DNA of 64,000 nt. Origin: Agelaius tricolor (taxonomy: Eukaryota > Chordata > Aves > Passeriformes > Icteridae). This document shows positions 34,801 through 46,862 of this stretch, piece after piece; the stretch's first letter is position 1; every line of letters begins with the position of its first letter. The stretch covers positions 47,026,501 to 47,090,500 of the forward strand of contig JALJCS010000009.1 of the NCBI GenBank assembly GCA_023055355.1. Direction: 5' to 3'. The notes under the pieces are model-generated. The model did not search any database, was not told the origin of the DNA, and worked only from the letters and a program-made list of their open reading frames with translations. The translations under genes were made by a program, and so were the position numbers.

Positions 34801-37800
34801 AACAGGGCAGGAGTGAGAGGACATTCCCATTACAGTTCTTTGTCTTATAGTATGCATAAGGCATGGAAGGAAGTGTTTTATTTTCTGATCTCCCAAAATT
34901 ACCAAGCAACATCCATCCAGGGCAGATACTCCAGCCTGCCCTCCTGGTGGTGGGAGAGCAGCTCTGTCACTGCTGTGGCCCAGGCAAGGACAGCTTTGGG
35001 CTCCCTCTGGTTCTCAGCCTGCAAATTTTGGGGCCACAGAGGGTCAGGAGAGTGATGAGGACAGGCTGCACACAGTGCTGGTCTGATTCAAAGCTACACA
35101 GGGCACCTGGCACAGCTGATCTTGGACAGGCCTCCAGAGGGGTTTTCTCTGACCTGTTTTTTTGTGAGGAAATAGAGAAAATGCTCAAATCTGCCATTAC
35201 ACCCACTTCCATCCACCTGAGAGGTTTAGGCTGTCCCTTCTCCCAGGCAAGGAAGGACCAGAAAGCCACTGTGGTCATTCCTGACATGTCCTTAAAGATA
35301 TCCATGACACAGGCTCCAGAGTTTTCTAGGTCCTCTATTACACATTGATACTTTTCTTAAAATTAGAAAGGACTTTTCAAAATGCGTGTCCCAAATATCT
35401 CTCTTTTCAGTTCAAGCCTGGGACTCCTTGTTTCCACCAAAGAAATAAGATAACTCCTTGCAGTGTGTCCTGCAGTGAAAGATTGTTGTCATGACTGCTA
35501 CTTTGGGCACTATGGTGTTGAACACCAGCTGGAAATTCGACTCCAGATAAGCTCCTGCCCTTCCTCCCTGTTCTCTTCAGTTAGAGGGGGACAAAGGCAG
35601 AGACTGAGGGCTGAGATAATTTACTGAAAGCAAACAGCAATGGGGTGAGGAAATGCACAGTAGCAGCAGCAACCTGTTTGGATAGATCAAGATTAAACAC
35701 AATCACACCTGATTCACTCTCTATGTGCCAGAACAAGTGGACAGCAATCAGTCCTTCTCTCTATTCACATCACATTTACTACACAGAAAAAGTTCCTTTT
35801 TTTCATGCAGGACCTTTTTCTTTCAAAGTGTTTCTTTTTTCTCTCTAGCCCTGCCAACATTCCTTTCACATGAAGAAACTTGAACAGATTTAAGCCCTTG
35901 TTCAGAGCACGGTTTGTAGTACAAACATGCTACAGTTATCAACGCACAATGCCCAAACACACAGGGGCAAAAACAGACTGAGCTCCCACAACCTAATTTT
36001 AGAAAATGGTACAAAAAGTAAGTGTTCTAAAAGCAGATCACTATTTTATCATCTGTTCATGAAAAAGTGGTAAAACTAGTGTTGTCTATAAGATTTAAGA
36101 TATGTACTCAATAATTAAAATGTTCAATATACATATAAATTGTCCAAAATAAAATACAAATTACCTCAGCACACTTTTGCTTTGTCTGCTCAGATTCCAC
36201 AGGTTAGCTTTATAACACAGCCAAGGAGACAAGATTATTATTGCAATTCCACCTGTCCCCAATGGCATGTACCCAAAACTGAGGCCAAGTCTAGCATGAT
36301 GTCAAAATGGATCCACTACACAAGAACACAATTAGCCTAACTGGCAGCACTTGATGTTATCCAGACACTCTTAGAAAAAGGAGAAAAGTTAAATTGGGCT
36401 GAATTTTTTCTAGGGAAAATATGCAAAAACGAGGTGCTGAGATTTCTGCTGAGTATTCATCTCTGAAAACTATTTTTTTAGCCTTCTCATGTAGAGTGGG
36501 ATACTGCCAAGGAAGGAGATGACAGCAGTGTATACACATCTTGCATCCTAGTTCAACAATAGGATAAATTCCAAGCTCTTGGTGCACATGATTAGAGTGC
36601 AAATTCATGGGAGCCTTATCTTATGAGATGATAGAATAAACCCACACTCATTCAGATATATTGCAGTGCCATTCCCAAGGGGATCTTCTAAGAGAACAAA
36701 AATCTCTTTTTGTTTGCATGTGGCCACTCATATTAGTTTTTAAGCTGTCTGAGTTTTTATGGAGACTGGTTTTCTGCATAGCATGTCTGAAATAGGAACT
36801 GTTTGGAACAGAGTACTGGGTTGGATTTTTCAAGATTGTTTAGATTTATCCTTAAAAAAAAAAAACAAAACAAAAAAGAGTAGGCTATTCACAATTAAAC
36901 TGGCAGAGAAGGAGATCTGAACCCACAATACACTGAGTTTTTTGGTGGCCATGGTTCCATTAGTTCCATTAGTGGAGAACTAGGTTACTAAGACAAAAAA
37001 GATTGTCACCACTAAATGATTTAATGGATGATTTCTGTTTCTCTCCATTCAATTGCTGAGTCATCCCTTTTAGTGTCCATAAGGTTTGTTAAGGTCAGAG
37101 CTTCCTTCTGGTGTAATGTTGCAACTGAATTGATTCATGTAATAGTTAACAAGAAATTCATGAATAGCTGTTTTTCCCCTGAAAGAGATATTTAAGTGAG
37201 GACACTCAATTTAATTTGGGCAGATTTATCAAGAATTCAGGACCAAGAGGAAAAAAAAGGAAAAGGAAAACAAGAAAGGAAAGGTTCCAGTATTCCCTGG
37301 CAGATAGATCTGTAATGACTAATTGTGTCTGATGGTTGTAATAGCATTTTGCTAAACAATGTTTATAGTTCTTGTAGTGTATAATTTGGCAGGACACTGT
37401 TGTTCCTTGAGAATGTGGAATTCAAATGCCTCAATGTTGGAAACATACTGTATTTAAAGCTGCTGCTTTATTAATGGCTGGCTTGCAAGCTATGTGATCC
37501 TCCACTCCAGCAAAATTGCAAATAGTCTCAACAATTATGCCTGAACTGAAATAAAACCTAGAAATTCAGCATAAGTGCAGGGAAAAAGCAGGGAAAGCAT
37601 CTGCATGGGTCACAGAGTATAAGCATGGAAATATATGAGATTTTGAATTGAAACTCAAAGAATAGTTCTAAAAACACAAGTAGTCTGTCATCTGCATAAT
37701 TTCCTTTGCCAAGCTATACATGAGATCATCCTTTAACATTTTTAGGAGGGCACAGATGAGTTCAGAGGGAGCTGTGTTAAGCTTCAGTATTCCTAACACA

Positions 37801-39443
37801 ATGCCACAGTACAGGCAGTAGAAGGTGCTCTTGTAACAGCAAAGCTTGATTTGACCAGCTCAGAATCCTCCTGCCCCTCATGCATCCCGTGTTCCAAAAG
37901 CCACGGAGCCAAAGGATTGCACAACCTGATAGTTTTTAATCGAGCTAAACCAGCTTTAGCCACACTGAAGTGGATAAAGAGGGAATTCCTTCATGGTATA
38001 GGGGCTTACCCTGTTGCTTTTTTTCCCTCTCTCTACAGCCTTATCCCACAGCCCTGGAAGTTCTGACAGCTCTGATGATGCAGATTATTTCTCTATTTAA
38101 ATATATTTAAAATGTTAATTTCTACTAAATATGGTTTACCTACATAGCAATTAGGACAGGTGAGTGTGAAACAACTTTTACTGCTTTACAGTGTCAGATA
38201 TTGGGAAACCTCTTGATGCAGTCTTCAGGAAAGGGAGCTGAGCTTTTTCCTGAGCAGCTGTTAATGGTGAATGAGAGAAAACTCAAAAGTTTTTCAGTTG
38301 TTTTAGCATCCTGTCTGTTTTCATCTGAGCATTGCAACTACAAGAGAGCCAGCACTTTCCAAGCCCTTTCAAATGCCCAGGTAAAACAGAGCATCAAATT
38401 GTGAAAAGGATATTGTGAGTGGGCAGTTGTTGATGGTTCTGGTGCCCATTGTTGGGACATGGATCTCAGCACTCACAGAATGAGGTCTGTGGAAGGGAAA
38501 CAGATAAGTAACACAGGTTCACTTACCTGGAACATTTGAAAAAAATGTTAACATTTCTCTTTAGACATTAATGGATGAATTTCAATTTGTCCCTTCAAGA
38601 CTTGAAAGAACTTATAGCTGTCACTTGCTAAAGGAAGGCATATTGTACTTCTTACTATGCCCTGGAAATGACTGTGTGTTTTCACTCACATCTTAGTATC
38701 AGTAAACCAATACTACTAGAATTATTCTTTAAATAAGTCCTATCTATGGATTTTTATAGTTCATGGTGATTCCCAATCTGAAGAAGAGTAAGTGCTAGTG
38801 AGATTTCACCCTGAAATTTAAAGGAAGAATTATCTCGAGTATCTTTTACAGTAGTGTTTCCTGATTAATGACAATATTAATAGCCAGACAAACTGACAGG
38901 GCACATGCTGTAAGAAGCCTCAGGCATCACACATATAGATTAATACATAAGAACTTGTGAATGTTTACAAGAAAAAAGGAAATTGATGTTTTGAAGTCAC
39001 AAGAACAAATTTGCTTTCTTTTGTGTTAATTGTGATTCTTTATTTAGAGCCCACTATAGTTGCGCTCATTAGTGATGACTGAAAAGCTGTGCCAACAAGT
39101 TTCCATTTAAAAAAAATCTAAATAAAAAGAAGAGAAGTGATGTAGAATTACATTATCAAATACCTAGTTGGTTATTTCTGAAATGTGGGTTGCAAGGCAC
39201 AGAATTCCAGAGATTATCCCTGTAATAGTTTTGGCCTTTAAGCTGGCACAGTAACCCACACACACTCAGACTGTACCACCAGACAGCTTGATGCTTTGTT
39301 TGGCAGAACATTTGAATACATGACAGGTAAAAATGATTAATTCACCCAGAGAATATCCCTTTCTTCTAAAGTACAACCACACTTGTTACAAGCCTAGTCA
39401 CTGCAATTATACATTCTAGAAGCTAAAATTATCATGCACTGAT
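31861..39443. other. Intergenic, no gene recognised
   Basis: Unique-looking AT-rich sequence. Two points stand out: a minus-strand frame open at about 31846-32130 next to the provirus (see findings), and a region at 34863-35348 open on both strands. An A-rich AAAACAAAACAAAAAA-type run is near 36.86 kb. Nothing else identified. Confidence 0.5.
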
Positions 39444-39531
39444 AAAATCACAGGATGGTTTGAGCTGGAAAAAACCTTAAATATAATCTGGTTTCAACCC
39501 CTCTGCCATGGGCAGGGATGCCTTGCACTAT
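39444..39531 (-). mobile_element. CR1 LINE 3' fragment
   Basis: Antisense CR1 tail: AATCACAGGATGGTTTGAGC, CAACCCCTCTGCCATGGGCA, GGGATGCCTTGCACTA. It is about 90 bases long. Confidence 0.85.
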
Positions 39532-42500
39532 TTGTTGATGCTTAAAGTATCGCAAATTTATGGAAATGATGCAGCGCCCTGACATGGCACAGCCCCTGCT
39601 GCCTCAGAGACAGGACCAGTAGGGACCAGTGTGTCCCCATGCTCTCAGCAGTTTCCATTTGCTTTTTCCCATGTGTATTCCTCACACAATTCACTCCTTA
39701 AATGGCTCTGACATTCCCCCAGCAACCTCCCTCCCTACATCCTGTCAGAGGATTGTCACCGAGGCAAAAGAGCCAGGCTGGGTTTTTTCTGAGATGGATT
39801 TTTGGCAAATGGGCAGACAGTTTTGAGCTCAAATGTTATGAACTTCAGTTGCCAAGTCACAAGGCATTTTCCTGATCTTCTTGCTCCTCTCTGCTCTGTC
39901 TGATACAGAGATTTAGGTGCAGCTTCTTTGTGATGCTGCATTCTCTAGAGGCACATTGCTTGCTGTCACCTTTGCCAGCTGACCTTGCGTCTTGGGCCTC
40001 CAACATCCTCCTCCTATTCCTGGAAAATTTGTTTTCATCATCCAAGAGCCTGGGAAACCAATGTGGTTCTAGTGCATCCAGTCCTAGCAGCAGACAGAGG
40101 AGTTTCAGGAAGATTCATTGGCCTTTTCAAGCCACACATGATGTTTTCTCTGAGTGGACATAACTGCACTGATCAGAGGCAGACAGGAGCCAGGCGAAAG
40201 CAAGCACTGTGCAAACCCCACATACATTTATGTCATGGATCCTGATGTTCAGAACCCTCTTCGACCTCATATTCCCCTTCCTTATAAACACAACCTGCCA
40301 GCCATGCTCCACCAGGCAATGCTTTTGCAGTGGGACCTCTGGGGCATAGATGACATCATTAAGATATCCCAAAAAACAGGCAGGCTTTTCATCTTCACAT
40401 CTGGAAGCTCTAGGCTTATGCTTGAAAGTCCCCTGATGTCTCCCAGAAATGCAGGTTTGCTGCCTCTACTTTCTGTTTTCCAAATTTGACTTTCAAATGA
40501 GCAGAGCAGTAGGAGTTTTATTTTGTGCTGGATCTGGGCATGTCCAGTTCAGCACTTTGTAATTAGTTAGCTGATTTCACAGAACACTGCATGTGGTGTG
40601 CAGCAAGTGATTGCAAAATGGGTTATAAATGAATCCATAAAAATGTGGAGCTTTGGCCCGTGATGGATTTCCAAACAAAAGCCTTGGATGATGAATGTTA
40701 TTTTGATTTTTAACACCTGTAAAAGATTGAGATTTATTGCTCCACCACACTCCTGGCCTGGAGATTTATTTTGCTCATATTACAATCAGGCTTATCTGGG
40801 GTATAAGGTTTAACTTCTGGTTAAGTTTCCAGATGCAATTACTGTTTTAAGATGGGTGGTTGTACCTATTCCAGTGATGCTGTGTTGCTTCAGCAGATTT
40901 TTAATTCTCATGCATACATTTATTTTGTAGTTTGTCTTGGCCTTACAGGAAACATTCTTCATGAATCTCTTGAAATCCCAGCAGCCTTCATTCACCTTTA
41001 TAGGGCTTTTACATGCATTCTTATAGGAAAGAATTCCTGACAGGCTGTCAGAAGTCTGATAATTTTATTTCTGATCTAGACATTTGAGTTGTGCAAGTGT
41101 GCTGTAAGAGGCTCTCCTTTATTTCCCTATTCCTTTCTACCCAATTGGCTCAGAGAGCTTGCAGTAATTACCACATGTGACATCTGAATTTCAGACTCCC
41201 CCGGTACTCACTAGAGTGAATTGATGTCACTACAGTGACACAGTAGACTCTTTTGTTTGCAATTCTTTTGTTTTAACATGCTTTTTATTTTAATATATTT
41301 TTGTTCTCCTCTTGCTTTCAAACTATTCCCAGCAATTAGAGGAGAACATTTTAAATTTGCTTCTGATTTATGGAGCTTGAAATAATTTTCTCCAGTGGAA
41401 ATTATCCTGCTGGTTGTATGGTCAGCACATGTTAAACACTTACTCTGTAAAAGCACTGCTAAGCTCATTAAACTCAGGAGAAAACCCCCAAGAATTAGGG
41501 AGAAGTAAAAGTAACAATGTTAATTTAGAATAAATGGAGGGTTCAGTCTGTTTTAAAATGGATAACTTAAAAATATCTGCAGGTGGATGGGAGGCTGGTA
41601 ATGCCCTGGCTGTGTGCTCTGAGAGCCCAGAACCCCATTCTAGGATTCCATTTTAATTACTGTATTTATTTAAAGTAGGGACTTTCTTCTCCATGATTTG
41701 GCATTCTTTTACTTTTTAACAAAAGAGTATCTTTGATTTTCTTCAATTTTATTTTAAAATGCTGTATGTTAACTGTTGATTGCTTATCTTGGAAAACAAG
41801 CTTAAAAAAAAATATCCAAAACAAAAAGGTTTTGTGCAACCCTTTAGAGTGAGGATACCAAGAGGGTGACCTGTAGTCTTTAATTAATAGACACAGTTTG
41901 CTATTTATTGACTTGTAGATTTAATTGGTTGTGCTGTAGGAATTCCAGGAGTAACTGAAGATTTAAATTCCTCCAAAAATATGTTGCCAAGTTGTCCTGC
42001 CTCAAATCTGCAAGAATGTTTTTGTTTATTCAGCCTTTAGAGTGCTTCATCCACATATTTCTAAGTGGAGCTGATCTGGGTTTTTGCTGAGGGAAAAGGT
42101 TCTCTCCAGACCTTGATCAGAGCCAAACCACACATGTTTGTGTGCAGATGGATGTACAGGAGGCAAATTCAGTCTCCTGAGGCAAGGAGGGAGCGCTGAT
42201 GCTGCTTGGTTCAGGTGCAGTGTGAACTTGCCTCCTGAGTGGCTGTACAAAGAGGAGAGCTGGCTTTTTTCTGAGAGTTTCATTCCATGGCTAAAGGGAT
42301 TTTACTGGAGTGTCCAGTTCAGTAAAAAAGTGAAAACTCAGAAGCCAGCGTGGCTTGAGTTGCATAGAAGTTCTGTGATTTGTTTTCCAACCTGAACAAG
42401 CCCCAGAAGGTGTCCTGTGGAAATTTCAGCAGAATTGTGGCACAGTGTTCCTACCTGGGTCACCTCTAGTAGGAACCAAGGAAACAAAGGAGCTTGTAGA

Positions 42501-43657
42501 ACTTGTGGAGATGGAATTGTTGGCAGTACTGGTGCCACCTCCCTTTCATCCAGCCACTAATGGGGGCCTCAGCATTAGTGGTTGTGATTTGTGCCTCCTG
42601 TGCTGCTTTGCTGGCTGATTTCTGCAGTCTCACCTGAACACCCATTTCCTTGGAGTCACCTTTTTTGTAATTTTTCACCCCTGCTCTTCCCTTTCTACTT
42701 CATCCCTTTGTTTTGTCACCCTACCAAGACAAGAGATGGGCAAACTGTGAACAGCAGATTGTAAAATCACAACAGAATTTGCAGAACAGGACTTTCTAAC
42801 ATAAAGTGCCTTTACTTGTTCTGGTTTTGAGCTCTGTCTTGTGGGAAAGACTGCACTTGCATTTGTGTTTTTTCAGTTATCCCTTTTCCTGTCTTTGGAG
42901 AGCTGCCTGCTCTTCTCATCATTCCAACACTGCTTTTCTCCCTGTTTCTCCCTGTACATTGCTCTGCTTTCTCAGAGTGCTGTGATATCTCTGCACTGTG
43001 ATGAGGTGGAGTGGGACACTTCATAACAAAAGCCAAAGTTGTGTTGGGTTCTCTCGGCCAGGCTTGGTTTCAGGATTGGTGAGAGAAACAAATTTGAAAC
43101 CAGGATGTATCTAGATGGGTCTAGACTTCAGCAGCTGCTGAACAAGCAGGAATTTCTGCAGAGATACAAAAAAGCAGTTTATGTTTCACGTTTCTTATGA
43201 AAATGGCAAAAAGTCCAAATCAACTAAACAAGCTCCCTAAAGCAATTCCTGATATTTATAAAAATACTAAGACATCAAGTTGCAAAATTAAGCACCTGGT
43301 TTAGGAAGTGCCAGTCATAAGATTTCCTGGCCAATCACAATACCTCTGAAATATGAATTCTGCAAGAATTCTGGCTCATGTCTCATTTGCATGTGAAACA
43401 CTGCAAAGAAGTTCCATATTTCACTTATATGTGCGAAAGAAGAATGTTTGTTTTTGCAAATTAATTGTTCATCTCACACTAGTTGAAGAAAACTGCATGT
43501 GTAGGCTCCTAGACCTTGCCTACAGGAAGGGAGAGTTTATTCCCCATCCCAACTGAGCAGCTTTGCCTTGGTTTGCACAGAGGATCCTTCAGCAAATTCA
43601 TATTAACCACATTTAAAAGACTTTTGACTGAACTGGGGCCCTGGCAAATGTTGCCTA
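39532..43657. other. Intergenic, nothing recognised
   Basis: No gene, dispersed repeat or notable simple repeat seen. Several open frames of 60-110 codons occur on both strands with no conserved motif. Confidence 0.55.
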
Positions 43658-43775
43658 CAGAATCTCAGGATGGCTCAGGCTGGAAAGGGCATCTGGTGCC
43701 GCCTCTCTGCTCCAACATCCCAGTGCACAGGGCACAGGAGTGTGTCCAGATGTTCTGGAATATCCCCAGTGAGTA
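43658..43775 (-). mobile_element. Old CR1 LINE 3' fragment
   Basis: Antisense CR1-like: AGAATCTCAGGATGGCTCAG followed by GCTGGAAAGGGCATCTGGTG, then diverging. Match is weaker than the other copies. Confidence 0.6.
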
Positions 43776-43928
43776 AACCCCACAGCCTCTCTGGTCTCTG
43801 CTCAGGGCTGGGCAGAAGTTGTGCCTCCTGTGCAGGGGAATTGGTGACTTCAGTCCCTGCCTGTGGCTCTGATGCCATTGCTGGGCCTGGGGCAGAGCCT
43901 GGCCCTGCTAAGAGCCCCCCCTGCACAC

Positions 43929-43972
43929 AGGGACGCCCAGGGACACCCAGGAACAGAAGGGACACCCAGGGC
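43929..43972. repeat. Short GGGACACCCA-type tandem repeat
   Basis: About four imperfect units of roughly 10 bases (GGGACGCCCA, GGGACACCCA, GGAACAGAA, GGGACACCCA) inside a locally GC-rich patch. Confidence 0.7.
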
Positions 43973-46791
43973 TGAGTTCTCCTGTGAGTACAATATCCCC
44001 CCTACCATCACAGGACTTCCTCAGAGCAAGCTGTGACACTGGACCAGACCTGGATCATCGACATCCAGGGACATCCTGAGGACTCCTGAGCTGGCTGCTG
44101 ACTGTGTTTGACTCGGTGGAGTTTGTCCAAGCTGGGATCCTGATCTCTCATGGCTGCAGCAGATCAGTAACGCTCTGCACTGGTTTGCTGGCGCCTCCTC
44201 CAATTTGGAGCCGTGCCCAGCTGTATCAAGTCCCCAGGACTTTTTGTTCAAACTGGCAGGGGTTTTGCCTTTTTTAACCATTAATCACTAAATTGTGCAA
44301 AGTGGAGAGTGGGAGACAGGGCATTGTATAGCCCCAGACATAATAAATAGTTTACCAAGGATATTGCGTGAAGTCACATGGACAATTCTTTAGTTATTTA
44401 TCTTTACTACGCACCAGCTGAGAGCAGACTGGAGTGCATTTGCTGACAAGATTTGTGTGCCATCAGGAAAACATTTTACAGACCTACCACAATAGTCCAG
44501 ATATTATGCTAAGAATAATAATGACAGCACTAACAGAGTACCTGAAGAAGTCCTTCTAGCCAGGGGATGCTTTCAGGTGCACAGATGGAAAAGATAACAA
44601 ATATGCCTCATCAGGAAAAATTTGAGAGCCAATTAAAATATTTTTCCTTTGCAAAGACTGTGATTTGGCAGCTGATTTTATAAATGTTCTTTAACTCAAA
44701 CAAAACTGTTTTCCATTAAAAAACTCTTATTCTTTTGCTCTCAAGTTGCGTAAGACAAGCCTGAGACAGACATTTTATTGCTGAAGTCTGTTTAAATTTA
44801 TCTTATGACTAATTGGGCTTTGATTAAAGTATAATAAAACATTAAGTGTCTGTAGGCTGAGTCCAAAAACTACTTTTCCTTTTTTGCAAAAGATGATTTT
44901 TGAGCATGTGTGACTCAATATTTCAGTGCTCTTTAGTCTAAGGAACTCCTGGTACTGTAAGTACTTGCAAATGACACTTGAAATTTGTGGTTACTCGTAG
45001 TGTGTAACAATTTGTGGTTACTTGCAGAAGAAAACCTCCACATAATTTACCCAATTGCTGTGCTATCTTTATAAAAGATTACCATGGTTTGATTAGCTTG
45101 TAAGAAAGAGCAAATCTTTACTCTCAGGGTGGGAGCTGGGAACTCCACGTCTCCAGGACTCTGAAGGATTGGAAACGTCTCTTGCTCTGAGCATCTGCCA
45201 TAAAATCTCCGGACTAAGCCCCTAACTCAATGTTTATTGCCATTTATAGTCTGCTTGCAGTTGCCATAAGATGAAGGGTGTCTATTCTGGTTTCCTACTG
45301 TTTTCTAATAAATAAAGAAAGGGATGTAAATAATACAAATAAATATTTATTTCTTCCACCCTCACCTGCCCTCACTGAAATAAAACTAAGTGTCCCAAAT
45401 GGAGGAGCTGGACTCAAGGTCAATACAGTATTTGGGATACTGCTTGACCTCTCTTCTATTATTTTTGCATCTTTTATTGACACTTTGGTTTATTTTCTGA
45501 CTTTCTCATGGGACTGATATTGTGCCAGTAGTAAGGCTATACTGACCCATTCAAATGCAGTTTTCCAGCTCTGCCCACTGCTAGTATCCATCTGCAATGG
45601 GTTTTCAGATGTGCTGCTGTCCAAAAAGCTCAGCCAGGCAGAACAAAAATCTCTGCCCCAAAACCTGCAACTGTGAAAGTGTCAATTCATTCCATACATT
45701 GGAAGAGCAATTAAAAAATTTAGATGCACAACCAGAATTTTTATTTCCTCCATTCTCTGGAGTTGTTTTTTTTACCAGAAGGGAAAATGTGCTGAAAGGC
45801 CTTCTACATTACTGACTCATACTCTGAACAATAGCACAGAAAATATGGCATGATATAGTTTCATGCCTATGTAACAGCAGCTTTTATGGAATTTTGTTGA
45901 GTCCACAAGACAGATTTGTCCATCTTCCAGTTCTGCAGGCTTCTGATCTTCTTGAAATTCAAGCTGCATTCCCCTTGACTTCTTCCTGTCACGACAACTT
46001 CCCACCAGCCAAACCGTGTCTTGTATTGCATTTATGCAAGCGCACATTCTTCAGATTCTGTTTCTGGTTAATCTTTCTCATTCCTTGTCTTGCAGAGACT
46101 GTCTGGAGAGACAGGATTATGGCCCTGGATTTGGAACATATTGATACGTGATGCAGAACAGAAATCCATTAACTCACAATGCAGAACAGCAGAACATACG
46201 GAAACATGATGCAGAGCAGAACTTATTGTTCCTTAATGGATGTGGCTTTGCAATACTCAGAAGGGGCAGAAATAAGAAGAAATATCCACTTCAGGAAGAA
46301 AAAAGTATTATCACTCTTAATATCTGCAGTAATATATGGTTTTTACAGATCTGCTTGCCAGAGCAAAAGCACAGATCTTGTTACATGTTAGAGTAGCAAT
46401 CACATGTAATTTAGAGGCTAAGGTGGGGTAGTCCAAAGAATGGCATCACAATAACTAAGTTTGCTCATCTCATTATACACTTCTGTAATGCCAAATAACC
46501 TTTATTCTTTTGAGTTTCCCAGAAAATCTGTTAAAAGCATGATGATGATCATGCAGAAATTGCAAAATTCATGTTTCAAAGGTGATTTTCCTGGAAGTGT
46601 TTCCTTCCGGACAGCAGGTTGGTCTGTTTGATATTGGGATTTTTCTTGATCTGCAGGATGTTGCTCCTCAAAAGCCAGAGATTATTCTGATCTGTGTACT
46701 GGAAGTTTCACTTGCTGGCTCATTGAAGGCAAGGAGCATTGCACAGTATTTTATGTGTATGTTTCCTGCATCCTCAGGATTTTGCAAATCC
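43973..46791. other. Intergenic, nothing recognised
   Basis: No gene seen. One small 27-base-period duplication, with TTTGTGGTTACT at 44984 and 45011. Confidence 0.55.
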
Positions 46792-46862
46792 CAGGATCAC
46801 AGAATGGGTCAGGCGGGCAAAGACTTGAAAGGTATCTAGTCCAGCCTCCCTGCTGAAGGAGT
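46792..46862 (-). mobile_element. CR1 LINE 3' fragment, diverged
   Basis: Antisense CR1-like: GGATCACAGAATGGGTCAGG, then AAAGGTATCTAGTCCAGCCT. It is about 70 bases long. Confidence 0.65.

Noticed and set aside
36905..36935. GAGATCTGAACCCACA resembling an antisense tRNA T-arm
   Set aside because: No matching acceptor stem, anticodon arm or D-arm could be laid out around it.
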